From NCBI GenBank assembly GCA_027475525.1, contig JAMWFC010000046.1:1116001-1180000 (forward strand): a stretch of 64,000 bases of DNA, written 5' to 3'. A program made the position numbers and the translations under genes. The notes under the pieces are model-generated. The model saw only the letters and a list, made by a program, of their open reading frames with translations, was not told the origin of the DNA and made no database searches. This document shows positions 40,276 through 51,301 of this stretch, piece by piece. Origin of the DNA: Macrolepiota albuminosa. Its lineage: Eukaryota; Basidiomycota; Agaricomycetes; Agaricales; Agaricaceae. Position 1 is the stretch's first letter. Each line of letters begins with the position of its first letter.

Positions 40276-40827
40276 TTAGTCTCGGAATTCTGGGCAGATA
40301 ATGCCATGACTAATTAGAAGCTGCTTCAGGGTCAATGCCCTTGTTTTCCAAATCTCCCGCTCCCTTGTGAGCCGCTCAACCGTCTCCTCCAGCCGCTGGA
40401 CGTTCTCGAGCTTGCGCTTGCGACTGCGACGAGCCGCAAGGGTGTTCTGTCGGCGCTTGTAATCGATTTTTTCCTGGTCGGTCGCATTGGACGCAGGAGG
40501 TTCCTCGGTCAGCTCGTCCATTTCCTCCTCAGACTGAGGGGAGGTGTTCCGCATCTTATAAAAAAAGGCAGGGATTTCCTTCCTAGAAGTTGCAGAGGGT
40601 GTAACGTAGTTGCGAGGCTGGGTAGGTGCGTCCATAGAAATTAGGGATTCGGGACTTGTTTTCCGCATGCTACTCGTGCGTCGGCGAGGCCCAGCGTAAG
40701 GCGAAGTCATGGCGGGGGGATTCGGGGGAGAGTTATAAGGAGATGATTGGAAGACGTTGACCTGAGGGTTTATAGTTGAATATTCGTAATGCATGTTAGA
40801 GTATTCCGTTGGAAGGTGGTTTTGCAT
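40276..40827 (-). CDS. GCN4/CPC-1-like bZIP transcription factor
   Basis: Single-exon frame of 183 residues. The N-terminal 115 residues are Pro/Ser/Thr-rich with an acidic stretch (QSEEEMDELTEE). The bZIP spans about residues 119-173, with basic region QNTLAARRSRKRKLENVQRL carrying the N-x7-R pattern and a leucine zipper starting LEETVERL. This fits the GCN4/CPC-1 class that activates amino-acid biosynthesis under starvation. A TATATATA element at 40926-40938 lies about 100 nt upstream, so the leader is likely short and no upstream ORFs of the GCN4 translational-control type fit between. Nuclear location is inferred. Confidence 0.85.
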   Translation of the reverse strand: MQNHLPTEYSNMHYEYSTINPQVNVFQSSPYNSPPNPPAMTSPYAGPRRRTSSMRKTSPESLISMDAPTQPRNYVTPSATSRKEIPAFFYKMRNTSPQSEEEMDELTEEPPASNATDQEKIDYKRRQNTLAARRSRKRKLENVQRLEETVERLTREREIWKTRALTLKQLLISHGIICPEFRD

Positions 40828-41820
40828 CGTGTTTATTATGGGAGGTTGACCGCGGAAAGACAGGAGGTCTTAAGTACTCGAAGGTATTTCGATGACAGTT
40901 TGTAGATGATGACGCACTGTGACTGATATATATACATATTCTTCAGTCACTGCCATGCTTATATTGCATAGAGAAGGGTATTCGGCTATCCCTACAAAGT
41001 GGCAGTGCAATGCTGTACCCTGTGTCCCTCCTTGTCCCTGTAAGCTATACCGAGTCACTAATGCCGTGAATTGACACATGTATCACCCTGGAGACATACC
41101 TGTCCAAGCTTTTCATTCGATGCAAGCTGCAAGTCTGCCTGAAGGAAACTGGGTTAGCAGCCATCAATAATCAGAAGTGAAGTGTGACGATATCCTAAAT
41201 TTGGAATTGACGCGCCGCACAGCCACCTCGAACGCGACCATTCCATGTTCAACTTGTTCGCTTCAAGCCTAATTTTTCCTCAGAATTCAGGATCGTAACA
41301 GATCATTTCGCTCCAATCGACACAACCTGCTTGGGCAGAGTGAAAATATTGAGAACAATACTACAAGGTTCACTTGATCATGATTCACGAACAAACTCCA
41401 CGTTTCCAGGTCAGCAAAGGAACCTGAAAAGCGTGTAAGAGAAGAGATTATGCAACATGAATGGAAGTAGTTCGCGTTCAGGACGTAGAGCGCCCGCTCC
41501 GAGATTCCGAACATGAGGCCGACTGTACGGAGCTTGGGATGAGTGAAAAACAAGCGAAAGAGCTTTTCGGAGATAAAGGCTTTGTCTATATACCTAGTAC
41601 AAGTAAAAAGGATATATTGCTTAGTTGTTATAATGTGACTTAACTGATTAACTGGTCTATCTGAACATTGAAGAGGAATTGATAGTGATAGATGACAGAC
41701 AGTGACTTTTCGCCAGGGATCACTGACGGTGGAATAGATAAACTTAACCTTGTGTTTCGTTCTATATCTTGACCGTCAGATTACATGTGAACGAAATGAG
41801 ATGCGATGATGCACCTTTAT

Positions 41821-41974
41821 CAATACAACCCATTCAACAACAGTATACTAATCTGGACAGCGTCAGCCATACTAACAGATTTTACACGTCTGCATTGCAA
41901 TACAACCCATTCAACAACAGTATACTAATCTGGACAGCGTCAGCCATACTAACAGATTTTACACGTCTGCATTG
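41821..41974. repeat. Perfect 77-bp tandem duplication
   Basis: Copies 41821-41897 and 41898-41974 are identical and abut. Confidence 0.97.
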
Positions 41975-42314
41975 AAGGTCGAACAGGTCGAGACGGCGGT
42001 GAGGCCAACGGTTTGCAGGCTGTTAACTTTATTTTTGCCTCAAAGATGGTCCCAATGATTCAGATGTCGGTTGCCATCTGCCAGTCGTAACTCCAGTATT
42101 TTTGTAGACTCAGCAACGCCATCGTCGGGAGTTTGGCTGTACATCCGACCATGGAAGCATCATCAAATGGAATTGTCCACACCAACAGCGCAAGGCACAC
42201 CACGCGACGTCCAAGTATAAAGAAGTCGGCTGTCCATAACTGGTAGTTCCTGAACTCAGCCAAGCAGCCAAAGAAACTGATGGTAAATTGACAAAGCCTA
42301 TGCTGATTCATGAA

Positions 42315-42470
42315 TGCTCTCGTTCGCTCAAGAGTCTACCTTGTCATTTGTGAGTTCTATAGAGTCGTAATTTTGTAGTCTGTGATTGCGTTGCTCTCGT
42401 TCGCTCAAGAGTCTACCTTGTCATTTGTGAGTTCTATAGAGTCGTAATTTTGTAGTCTGTGATTGCGTTG
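42315..42470. repeat. 77-bp tandem duplication, match run 79
   Basis: Period 77; the match runs 79 positions, two more than the unit, as expected by chance at the edge. Copies begin at 42315 and 42392. Confidence 0.97.
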
Positions 42471-42559
42471 TGGTTGATGGCTGAGGTTGAGTCTAACAAT
42501 TCATCGGGAAAATCCGGCTAACCCGAACGATTCCTTGTCTCAATCGACTTCAACACCAT

Positions 42560-43030
42560 ATGCGTTCTCAAATGTTGACCACCATCCTTCGTGCTTCTGT
42601 GCGTCCATCCATCATTGCCAGGACTGCGCGAGCAACCCCGTCGCTCGTTCGTCTCGCCAGCGGACATGCCCAGGAGTCCTACGAATCATTTTCTGACCGT
42701 TACGTCAAATTCTTCGAAAACGCTGAGGACCTTTTTGAAGTCCAGCGCGGACTCAACAACTGTTTTGCCCATGATCTTGTTCCCTCTCCCTCTGTCATTG
42801 AAGCCGCGCTAAGGGCTTCCAGACGCGTGAACGACTTCTCGACCGCGGTCAGGATCTTCGAGGGCATTAAGGAGAAGGTAGAGAACAAGCAGCAGTACCA
42901 AGCTTACCTTGATGAGCTTAAGGGTGTTCGGGAAGAGCTTGGTATGTCTCAACATGATTTTTTCTCTTCGTTTTCTCATGTCGTTTCGACTTTAGGCATC
43001 AGCACTAAGGAGGAGCTCTATACATCGTAA
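42560..43030 (+). CDS. Cytochrome c oxidase subunit VI (animal Va), mitochondrial
   Basis: Nuclear-encoded subunit of respiratory complex IV, on the matrix side. The N-terminus is an arginine-rich, acid-free presequence (ILRASVRPSIIARTARATPS). The mature part shows SYESFSDRYVKFFENAEDLF, QRGLNNCFAHDLVPSP, RRVNDFSTAVRIFEGIK and QAYLDELKGVREELG, the conserved core of the family. One 55-nt intron after EELG (donor at 42941) is followed by the last exon ISTKEELYTS, stop at 43028-43030. About 138 residues, normal for the family with its leader. Confidence 0.92.
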   Translation: MRSQMLTTILRASVRPSIIARTARATPSLVRLASGHAQESYESFSDRYVKFFENAEDLFEVQRGLNNCFAHDLVPSPSVIEAALRASRRVNDFSTAVRIFEGIKEKVENKQQYQAYLDELKGVREELGMSQHDFFSSFSHVVSTLGISTKEELYTS

Positions 43031-43330
43031 AAGAAGTTCACACTCGTGTACTAGTGAGCACCAATCTTTTCCAGACTTGGCCTATGCTAATTGACTGCTA
43101 TATAGTTTATATAGATGCTTAGAAGCAGATGAATGAATGACCTGACAACATCAAGGTTTTGTGCATGTCGTCCCATCCATACATTTCCCTAGTCAAAACC
43201 AACACATGTAATATCGAAGTCACCTCAATGACTTTCCCATACACTTATTTACTTGAGAGGTTTGACACCAGGGCTGCAATTCCCCCCGGCCTCTATCTTC
43301 TCATTCTTTTGAAGTAATTGACAATATGTT

Positions 43331-43484
43331 GTGGAGACCTTCACTGCTGCACCCTGAGAGAAGATTGTGGGTTGATAATGAAATCTTAGAACTCCTCACT
43401 ATAGTTCGTGGAGACCTTCACTGCTGCACCCTGAGAGAAGATTGTGGGTTGATAATGAAATCTTAGAACTCCTCACTATAGTTC
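43331..43484. repeat. Perfect 77-bp tandem duplication
   Basis: Copies 43331-43407 and 43408-43484 are identical and abut. Confidence 0.97.
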
Positions 43485-44496
43485 AAGACTAAGGCAACTT
43501 AGTCCCATCTAACCAACCCCAACTTCTCATTTGTTCTTTATGGCTTGCCATTGCAGAGTGACGTAGCAATGGAGCACCCACAGCGGCGGCAACTTGAGAC
43601 CACAGGACACAGCGCTCATTTTCGAACAAGTTTTTTCCGGTGACGGTACCGGAGTTATAATCAATCATAGTATTCGGGGTGGCGCAATTGCATTCTCGTG
43701 TCAAAACATTCCGTTTCATCGCGTACAGCAGAGTTATTCGGCAGTGTAGATGAAGGATCAATACTTCAACGGACCCCGGAGTACATCTCCGCGATTGTTT
43801 GTCCACTTTATTTACATGTGTTGAAGCCATGGCTGTGCAAGTCATTCATCATTCGTTATACAGTGGATCCACTCGGATTCATCGCCACTCAACACATTGC
43901 TTTTCAGGGAAAGACACACGACTTGGCTTTATGCCGTCTCTCTATTTCCGTTCTTCCGATCCGTCACTCGACTATTCAAATTCATTCAAGTTGTAGAGCA
44001 TCTCGTGCGGCTTCAATTACAGTCACCGTGTACTATTCAACATTCTCCTTCAACGGTGCGATTGTGGAACAGTCCTTGTCCTCTCTCATCGTGTTATGTA
44101 CCTCGAACGCATGCCTTAATTTTGAGTCGCAAAGACATCAGCGAATGGGTTTCCGATGTCCGACCTTCAAGGCTGGTCGATGGGCATGTGAAACACCGAA
44201 GTTTCTTTCTTTACTACCTGGAAGAAACATGTTTCTCAAATGCGGAAATTCATCTAGATTGAAGACATCACTTGACTTGCTCTTTCTATAGAATATCAAA
44301 AATTCATGATAAGAACATGTTAATTTTGTGCATGTCATCGGATCTAGAGAAACCGGAGCGCTTTGCAGATCCCTTGCTTCTCAGCGCTTGCCAAGCGGCG
44401 CCTGAGAACTTACAGTTTTGTGTACACCCCACTCCTAATCTATTCCCTAATTTTCTTTAACTTGAACCAAGTTCTTCACTCGGATGCTGAACGTCA

Positions 44497-44650
44497 AACG
44501 TCTAAATACCTGATGTCCTGTACAGCGCCAGACATGCAACTATAGGGATCAAGCTGATGGCCTTAAATGTAGCAACGTCTAAATACCTGATGTCCTGTAC
44601 AGCGCCAGACATGCAACTATAGGGATCAAGCTGATGGCCTTAAATGTAGC
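44497..44650. repeat. Perfect 77-bp tandem duplication
   Basis: Copies 44497-44573 and 44574-44650 are identical and abut. Confidence 0.97.
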
Positions 44651-45487
44651 CATTTGTGTGCCGAGGTTATTTATCCATCTTCAATTTATACTCTTCACTA
44701 CAGCTTTATACGGAAAACTACTAGTAGTGATTGACATCTTGGTGCGGGTCAATACACGAAAACTCCACGAAGTGCCTATATTACAGCACACTTGCCTCAT
44801 TCGAATAGATTACTAGTACACCCATATCATATAAGGCACTCAGATACAATCTCATACTTTCACTATACGGGGTACTCTGATGGATGCCCTTTGAGAAGAG
44901 AGCGATAAATTAGGTGCCGAAAAGTATCGGTGAGTTAGACTTATGCGGACGAGAGTTACTTTAGTCCACTTTTCACCCGACTTTTTTCCATAGTAGGCTT
45001 GATTGTGACCTATTGTGGCGCACCATTATTTGGGTATGCAAACACACGTTCTCGGGTCTGATGATCTCACAGCTAACAAGTGTTAATCATAGGTACTTTT
45101 TTTTTCTTCACTGAGTCTTTGGTACGCATTGACTGAGACAATTCAATAGCTAGATCTGTTCCAATCCTTGGGTATATTGCCGCTCTGGGAAACAACATAA
45201 TTACTGCAATGCTATTGGTTTGACGTATATATCCGTACCCTCAGAGAATGCTGAGACCACGAAACGCAGGCGAAACATACATCTTATGTGATGAAATAAC
45301 ATAAGTTTTTCGGAACAAACCATGTTCCGTCCGGAGAAACTGATGTCGTCATCTTTATGCCCAAGGAAATTGCACCTCGGTTCAGTTCTACGTCACCGTA
45401 AATACTGACAGCTTGAGAGACATGAGCAGATTAATTACCAAGCGTAGGGGCAAATTTGTAATAAAAAGAAAGGCGGAAGGTCTAGGG

Positions 45488-45641
45488 TCATACGAACTGA
45501 TATCAATTCATTAAATGTTGCAGTCTCATCTAACACAAAATTGAGAGGCGTAGCCACACGTGTTTCATACGAACTGATATCAATTCATTAAATGTTGCAG
45601 TCTCATCTAACACAAAATTGAGAGGCGTAGCCACACGTGTT
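45488..45641. repeat. Perfect 77-bp tandem duplication
   Basis: Copies 45488-45564 and 45565-45641 are identical and abut. Confidence 0.97.
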
Positions 45642-48047
45642 ACCGCGGAAGCAAAATTCGGAGTCGATCGCGGAGGTGATCAATTTGTTTTTCGCGGGGC
45701 GGGAAAGGAAATGATCGTGCATATATTTAGCATATCTAGGCCCTGTCGGCTAAACCTTGTTGCTCTGGCGAAACTTAATCTTTCAAGGTCAAAGGTTTGC
45801 ACAGCCTCAGTTAATTTGTGAACGACAGATCCCATTGAATACCCCGTTCATTTGTATGGCTCGAGTCTAGAAGCCCGAGATAACGTGGGGAAGAAGCTCA
45901 ACCGTCACATCGTCCGAACTGGGGCTGAAACAGGAAAAGATCAGAGTTATACGAGCTATATTCAACGATCTGTGACATAAAGCGAGGACAACTAGTCTCG
46001 GTTGAGAAGAAGAAATCTGTTTATTCCGCCGGCAAGCCGCACGACCAGGGCTAAGAGGCAAAGTAAAGCTCGTACTCTACACCTATTATGTATATTGTCT
46101 CGGTTGTTGAAAGACTACAAGTATTTATCAATGACTGACTATTGCGAGTGGAACCGAATAAGCTCTACCTTCGAAGGATGTCTCTTAGAGGGACGCGACG
46201 GGTTGGTCAAGTTTTTTGTCTACCTTACCTTGGTACTATGTAGATGCATATCCACCAAAGTTCAGGCAACCCGTGTCAATCGGCGCACGAAAATCAAATC
46301 TGGAGTCTAGTACAGAACTTACGATAAGAGTGCATATGCTTGACCTCAAAATGCACCATATCGTACTGAGGTAATTGGATATCCTCTAATCCTGGTCAAC
46401 GGCGAAGCCGAGCCAATCATTCACCCGAGGACACATTCTGAGTGACCATCAATAGAGCCTGAGAGCTGGACCGGCTTTGCCATATACATTCCCTACGGCT
46501 TGCATTGGGTCACCCACGTTCCGAGGCACGTCTGTGGCCCATGCAGTGTATCATTATCAAGAAGCATCACTGGCGTGGAATTCGATGCTTGGAATAGCTC
46601 ATTGGAGATATGGAAGACCAAGGTTCCTGCCAGTCGTCCTGTCAAGACGTCGGAAACGCAGGTGAACGAGTGCAGGTTCTTCCTGACCCATGCATGCCGA
46701 TCCCATTGATGGCGTCGATAATCTGAGGTTTTCACGCAAGCACATTCAGTATGCCATCCCACGCAAGTGAACTCGTGGAATATTAAAAAAGCATGAAAAT
46801 ACGACCTACGTAAAGCGACTGGTACCATATCGTTGTAATATGTACTCGAATCGAGTGAGAAAGCATTGAAAACCATTCATTTCTCGATTTCAAGCCTCGG
46901 TTTGTAGACTCGTGGGAGTCATAGACAGGAAGAGTTCTTTGATATCAGTTGTTGATTGATGATGGTGGCGGTGGATAAAGGGTCCACTCGCAGTAATGAA
47001 AAATGAACCGAAAGATAATCGTGGCGATGCGCGCTAATTCATGTTCAGCGAAGATCTATCTCGGACAGCTAAAATGAACGGAGCCGGACGATCATGTGGT
47101 TTTAATCAACGAATAGAAAAAGGTTACTTGACAGATGTCCGTCCGGGGGTGAAAGGGGAAGAAGCATTCGCTCAACACAGCACGTCCATATATACATACG
47201 AATCCCTTTAAACACTCCCACTCCACACGAGACACATTGATTGAATCCTTGATACTACTTCCAATCACCGCAACGTTGGAGCTTGTACAAAGTGTCAGAA
47301 ATGTATTGATTGGAGCGGCATCTCTTGCATTTTCTCCTCAATCTTCTCGCACAGCCGTCTCTACTTTAATCAAATCCACAATTAAGGAGACGAAAAGGAA
47401 ATTTATCAACTAATCAATGTGGGGTGCCTCGCCCTGAACACAGGATAGGCTAACAAACCACGCACCCGAGCAGCCAATATGTATTCCAAATCCCCACTTG
47501 CCGGCCGAGAGAACGAACTAATGGCAAAAGTGCTCCAGTGTGTATCGGGCGGGACCGAGGTCCTCATCGCTCGGCAGAGGGTGAAGAAGGTCATAGGGTG
47601 GTAATCCACAACAAATCCATCGACACAAACACGTACTCATCCTTTGTCAACGCACGTACATAGACCCATTGCCTCTCTGAGTCCGCGTCCGTGTCGTCGT
47701 CCCAGTCCGCGTCGATCGTGCACGCCCACAAGCCGTCCAGACGTCCCTGCGTTTGTACCTTACCACGTTACCCACGCAAATAACATACACAAAGCCCATC
47801 TCGAGAATCTCAAGGGCGTCCCCCACTCGCTTCGGCCGCTTAGAGGTCATATGGGTGTTTTGCATTCGTGATTGCGCGGGGAAAAGGAGGCGCATTGTTC
47901 GTTCGTTAGCCGTTGGTACGGTTATAGCAGTACCCGGAAACCGTTGGAGTTGGAGTTGCATCCGACCCCCCTAACGCCTCTCTGCGTCGATATCTGCCTT
48001 TGTCACCGATACTTATTAACGATGACATATCCAGATCCATGAGGGGC

Positions 48048-48202
48048 CTACGAGGGTCTTGGACTTTGGGAACCTAAGACCTTGTTAGAAAATACTATGT
48101 ATGTATGAGTATGATATTATCCCTCTACGAGGGTCTTGGACTTTGGGAACCTAAGACCTTGTTAGAAAATACTATGTATGTATGAGTATGATATTATCCC
48201 TC
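48048..48202. repeat. 77-bp tandem duplication, match run 78
   Basis: Copies begin at 48048 and 48125. The unit includes TGTTAGAAAATAC, and the end runs into a CCCTCGC/GCGAGGG inverted repeat at 48199-48218. Confidence 0.97.
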
Positions 48203-48788
48203 GCGTCGAGGCGAGGGTGTAACACAACATACATAGTCGCAGCTCCATCACAATCACATCACAATCACAATCGCACCACATCACATCAAATACCCGGCCA
48301 TCACTGGCACACAATTAGTTAGTAAAAACTGGGGCAGATCACGATACATGATTAAGATCAAAGATCAAAGGAATCTGACCGCGCGCGTGATGTCGATGAG
48401 CCCGGCGTCCTCCCAAGGGCCCAAAGGGATCTCAACGATATCTCAGGCTCAGACTCCTTGAAAGGGAAGGGGTTACACTCGCGCCCTGTCCGCGCCCCAC
48501 CCTTCCCTGAGTCAAGAACGTACGGTACCTCCCCGCACTCCTCCCCGCATCACCAGTTCACGGTCACCTGAGCACCCTCAGCCACCTGCCTCCCCCCGCC
48601 CTACCCCCCGGTGACTTGAGTTGATACGAGTTTTTTTGTGGGGTTGAGGATTAGTTAGTTCGCCTGCTTGTGTACTGATTTCTGTTAATTGATATTCGTT
48701 CGTTTACATTGCTCATATATTCCCTCCACGCCCTCGTTTTTTCTCCTCTCTTTTTATATCTTTTACTTTTATCTTGTGGTTTTTTGAT

Positions 48789-48942
48789 GTAGTGATTGGA
48801 GGAGCGGAGCGGATAGAGAGAGGAGAAAGGGAAAGGAGGGTGGGGTTGGGGAAGCAGATGGTGCCGTAGTGATTGGAGGAGCGGAGCGGATAGAGAGAGG
48901 AGAAAGGGAAAGGAGGGTGGGGTTGGGGAAGCAGATGGTGCC
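48789..48942. repeat. Perfect 77-bp tandem duplication
   Basis: Copies 48789-48865 and 48866-48942 are identical and abut; purine-rich sequence. Confidence 0.97.
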
Positions 48943-48985
48943 AGGGATGCCTGTGATGGTGATGGTGATGATGAAGACCGATGGG

Positions 48986-49058
48986 GATTTTTGGTCGGAT
49001 TTTTGGTCGGATTTTTGGTCGGATTTTTGGTCGGATTTTTGGTCGGATTTTTGGTCGA
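48986..49058. repeat. 12-bp tandem repeat, six units
   Basis: Six near-perfect units of GGATTTTTGGTC. The period of 12 keeps one frame open on each strand (reading SDQK on the minus strand), which makes artificial ORFs. Confidence 0.9.
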
Positions 49059-49343
49059 CATATATCACAATGGATGGATAACGCGCGTGCGTGCGTGCGT
49101 GGCGGGGGGAGGGTGTCATGGGGGATAGAGCGATAGTTTTAAATTGACTATTTTAGGGAAACAATGAGAAGAAAAAAACAAAAGAAAAGAAAAAAAGAAG
49201 CGTGAAGCGAAAGCCACCCCTCCCCCCTCTCTTTTCCCTCTCTGAATCCCTCCTTCCTTTTTTTAGACAAAAATCTTCCCCTCGAGCTCCCTTTTTTTTC
49301 TTTTTCTTTTTCTTTTTTCCTTGATTTGATTTCGATTTCTGAT

Positions 49344-49749
49344 TTCGATTTCTGATTATTCCAACGTAACGTCGAAAGGGAAATAAAGGTAAACTATCTA
49401 TCTAGTTTCCGAATCTTTTTTGCATACCTACATACATAGGAGGCCGGACGAGACGAGTGCCGTGCCAGGGGTGGGTGGCGCGCGGATGGTTTAGTATTAG
49501 TATTTGGGCGTGGGTCACGAGCTGCGTCCATGGTTCGATTTCGATTTCTGATTTTTTTCCAACGTCAAAAGGGACATGAGAGAAAATAAAGATAAAGAGA
49601 AACTATCTATCTATCTATCTAGTTTCCAAATCTTTTTTGCATACCTACATACATAGGAGGCCGGACGAGACGAGTGCCAGGGGTGGGTGGCGCGCGGGTG
49701 ATTTAGTATTTGGCGCGTGGATCACGAGATCATGATGTGTCTGTCCATG
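49344..49749. repeat. Imperfect ~200-bp tandem duplication
   Basis: Two diverged copies, about 49344-49532 and 49539-49749, each starting TTCGATTTCTGATT, containing CATACCTACATACATAGGAG and GGGTGGCGCGCGG, and ending GTCCATGG. Substitutions and indels between copies show real, older duplication. Confidence 0.85.
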
Positions 49750-49982
49750 GACCAGCCAGCGTCATGAGATAGGGATAGGAATAGGGGTGCTGTAAGGAAA
49801 CAAGGTGCCGCTCCGCAAAAGTGCGACGATGAAACGCTTGTTTACCTACTAGTATCGACACCCCCGGAGGGATACGAGGCCGGTCGGGGCTATCGGATAC
49901 CGGGACCGACCGAGTATCTCAAACGTCCCACCCAGGTCAAACTAACAGGGTGCTTGCTGAATGGAGATTGATTTGATTTTGA

Positions 49983-50012
49983 GATGGGATGGGATGGGAT
50001 GGGATGGGATGG
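49983..50012. repeat. GATGG pentamer microsatellite
   Basis: Uninterrupted GATGG/GGGAT units. Confidence 0.85.
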
Positions 50013-51301
50013 GAGATGCGAAATGGAAGAGGATGATGGAGGATGGAGAGGGAATTGAGGAAAAGTGTTCGAATGATAGAGCTCATAAACTTGATATAGC
50101 TCATTTTTACTGAATTCTTACCCCCCTCCCCGCCCCAAAGCAAAGTGTGTATGCTTGGCTCTAGCTGCGTCATAGATACATACTATATACATATACAAAG
50201 TATGTATGAGCATGGATTCCTAGAGATAAGATAAGTTTAAACAGACTCGGGTTCGGGCTCGGATAAGAAGCAACCAAATACGAATCGAAAAAAGAAAAAG
50301 AAGCTTCACCACACCACACCACGAGGGAGGGAGGGAGGTTTAGAAGCAGGAGGGAGAAACGAGGGGAGCACCACACCACAAGGATTCTCACCATATACAT
50401 ACCAATACTTGTACTATATAGATCTTCAAAAGGCGCACGCACGTGCGAATTGAAATGAAACCTTTTTGACATGATACATCCGAGATATGTAAGCGCTTTG
50501 AAGTTCTTCTTCCGAAAAGCTCCACTGGGTTAAGTTAGGTTGACAAAGCGCTTCGAAGGGGGGCCTTGCTTCTATCATTTTTCCGATTGCTGGTCCATTT
50601 GATGGAGACGACGATGTCTAATTGTCTGTGTATCAAGATGTGTGAATATATAAAGAAAAAGGGGACGGGGACGGAGAGAAGCCGGTAGTCATCAAAGGCT
50701 GTGTCGTGTCTTCTTTTTTTCTTTTCTTTACTTCTTTTTGGTATAAATGTCAAGCTTTGACGTTTCGCAAAAACGGTTAGGTGGGATAAGATAAGGAGGG
50801 AGCAACAATTTTGAACCCTTGTCACTCCGAGCAGGAATCCGAAGTTCGAAGTCGTCGGTATCCATACTTGGCACGTCGTTTGTCGTTTGTTGTATCAGAT
50901 GCAATGGAGAAGGCATGTGGAAGGGTGCATCGAATCGGTGGAGTGGACGAGTCTTATCAGGACCACGTCTTCTTATTAAACCTCACATTACTTACATTCA
51001 TGAATATAGGTTCAACTATCTACATATCTACAAATGAAGGGAATATGCCGAGTCGGACGCGCAGTGTGGGTGCGGATTGAAAGAGAACAAAAGTATAGAA
51101 TAGCCTAGACGTAGGATCGAGAGCGGACGGCCGTCTCGTCATTGGAATGACGAGGATCAGGGAAGGCTGGAATTGATTTGTGAGACATGGGGATAAGAAC
51201 GGACCGAGTAGTTGGCTCCGTGCCAAACGGGGATAGGGTTACTAAAGAAAAAAAAAACATATCGTACATATCTAGGACCGGGATGGGGTGGAAACTCGTC
51301 A

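Larger units (their letters stand above)
40828..42559. other. Intergenic region with two 77-bp duplications
   Basis: No supported gene. A 60-codon frame at 41461-41643 (+) has no family resemblance. Confidence 0.45.
43031..51301. other. Gene-poor tract with simple repeats and five 77-bp duplications
   Basis: No gene is supported in 8.3 kb. Open frames such as 43698-44291 (+, 197 codons) and 47647-47961 (-) lack family resemblance and splice partners. From about 48.2 kb onward the sequence becomes a mosaic of purine runs, T runs, tandem repeats and microsatellites leading up to the CBM21 gene, part of which could be its promoter and 5' leader. Five 77-bp duplications between 43.3 and 49 kb indicate that contigs here are short. 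Confidence 0.5.

Noticed and set aside
40870..41079. 69-codon frame upstream of the bZIP gene as a GCN4-type regulatory uORF
   Set aside because: Its start lies upstream of the TATATATA element, so it is unlikely to be in the transcript.
43698..44291. 197-codon open frame (+)
   Set aside because: No family resemblance, odd composition, overlapping frames of similar length on the same strand, and it lies in a tract with suspected contig joins.
48986..49058. Regular 12-bp repeats as a CRISPR-like array
   Set aside because: No spacers; it is an uninterrupted tandem repeat in a eukaryotic genome.
48651..49119. Two overlapping minus-strand frames with KNPT or SDQK repeats
   Set aside because: They exist only because the 12-bp repeat and the 77-bp duplication keep the frame open; flanking sequence is low complexity.
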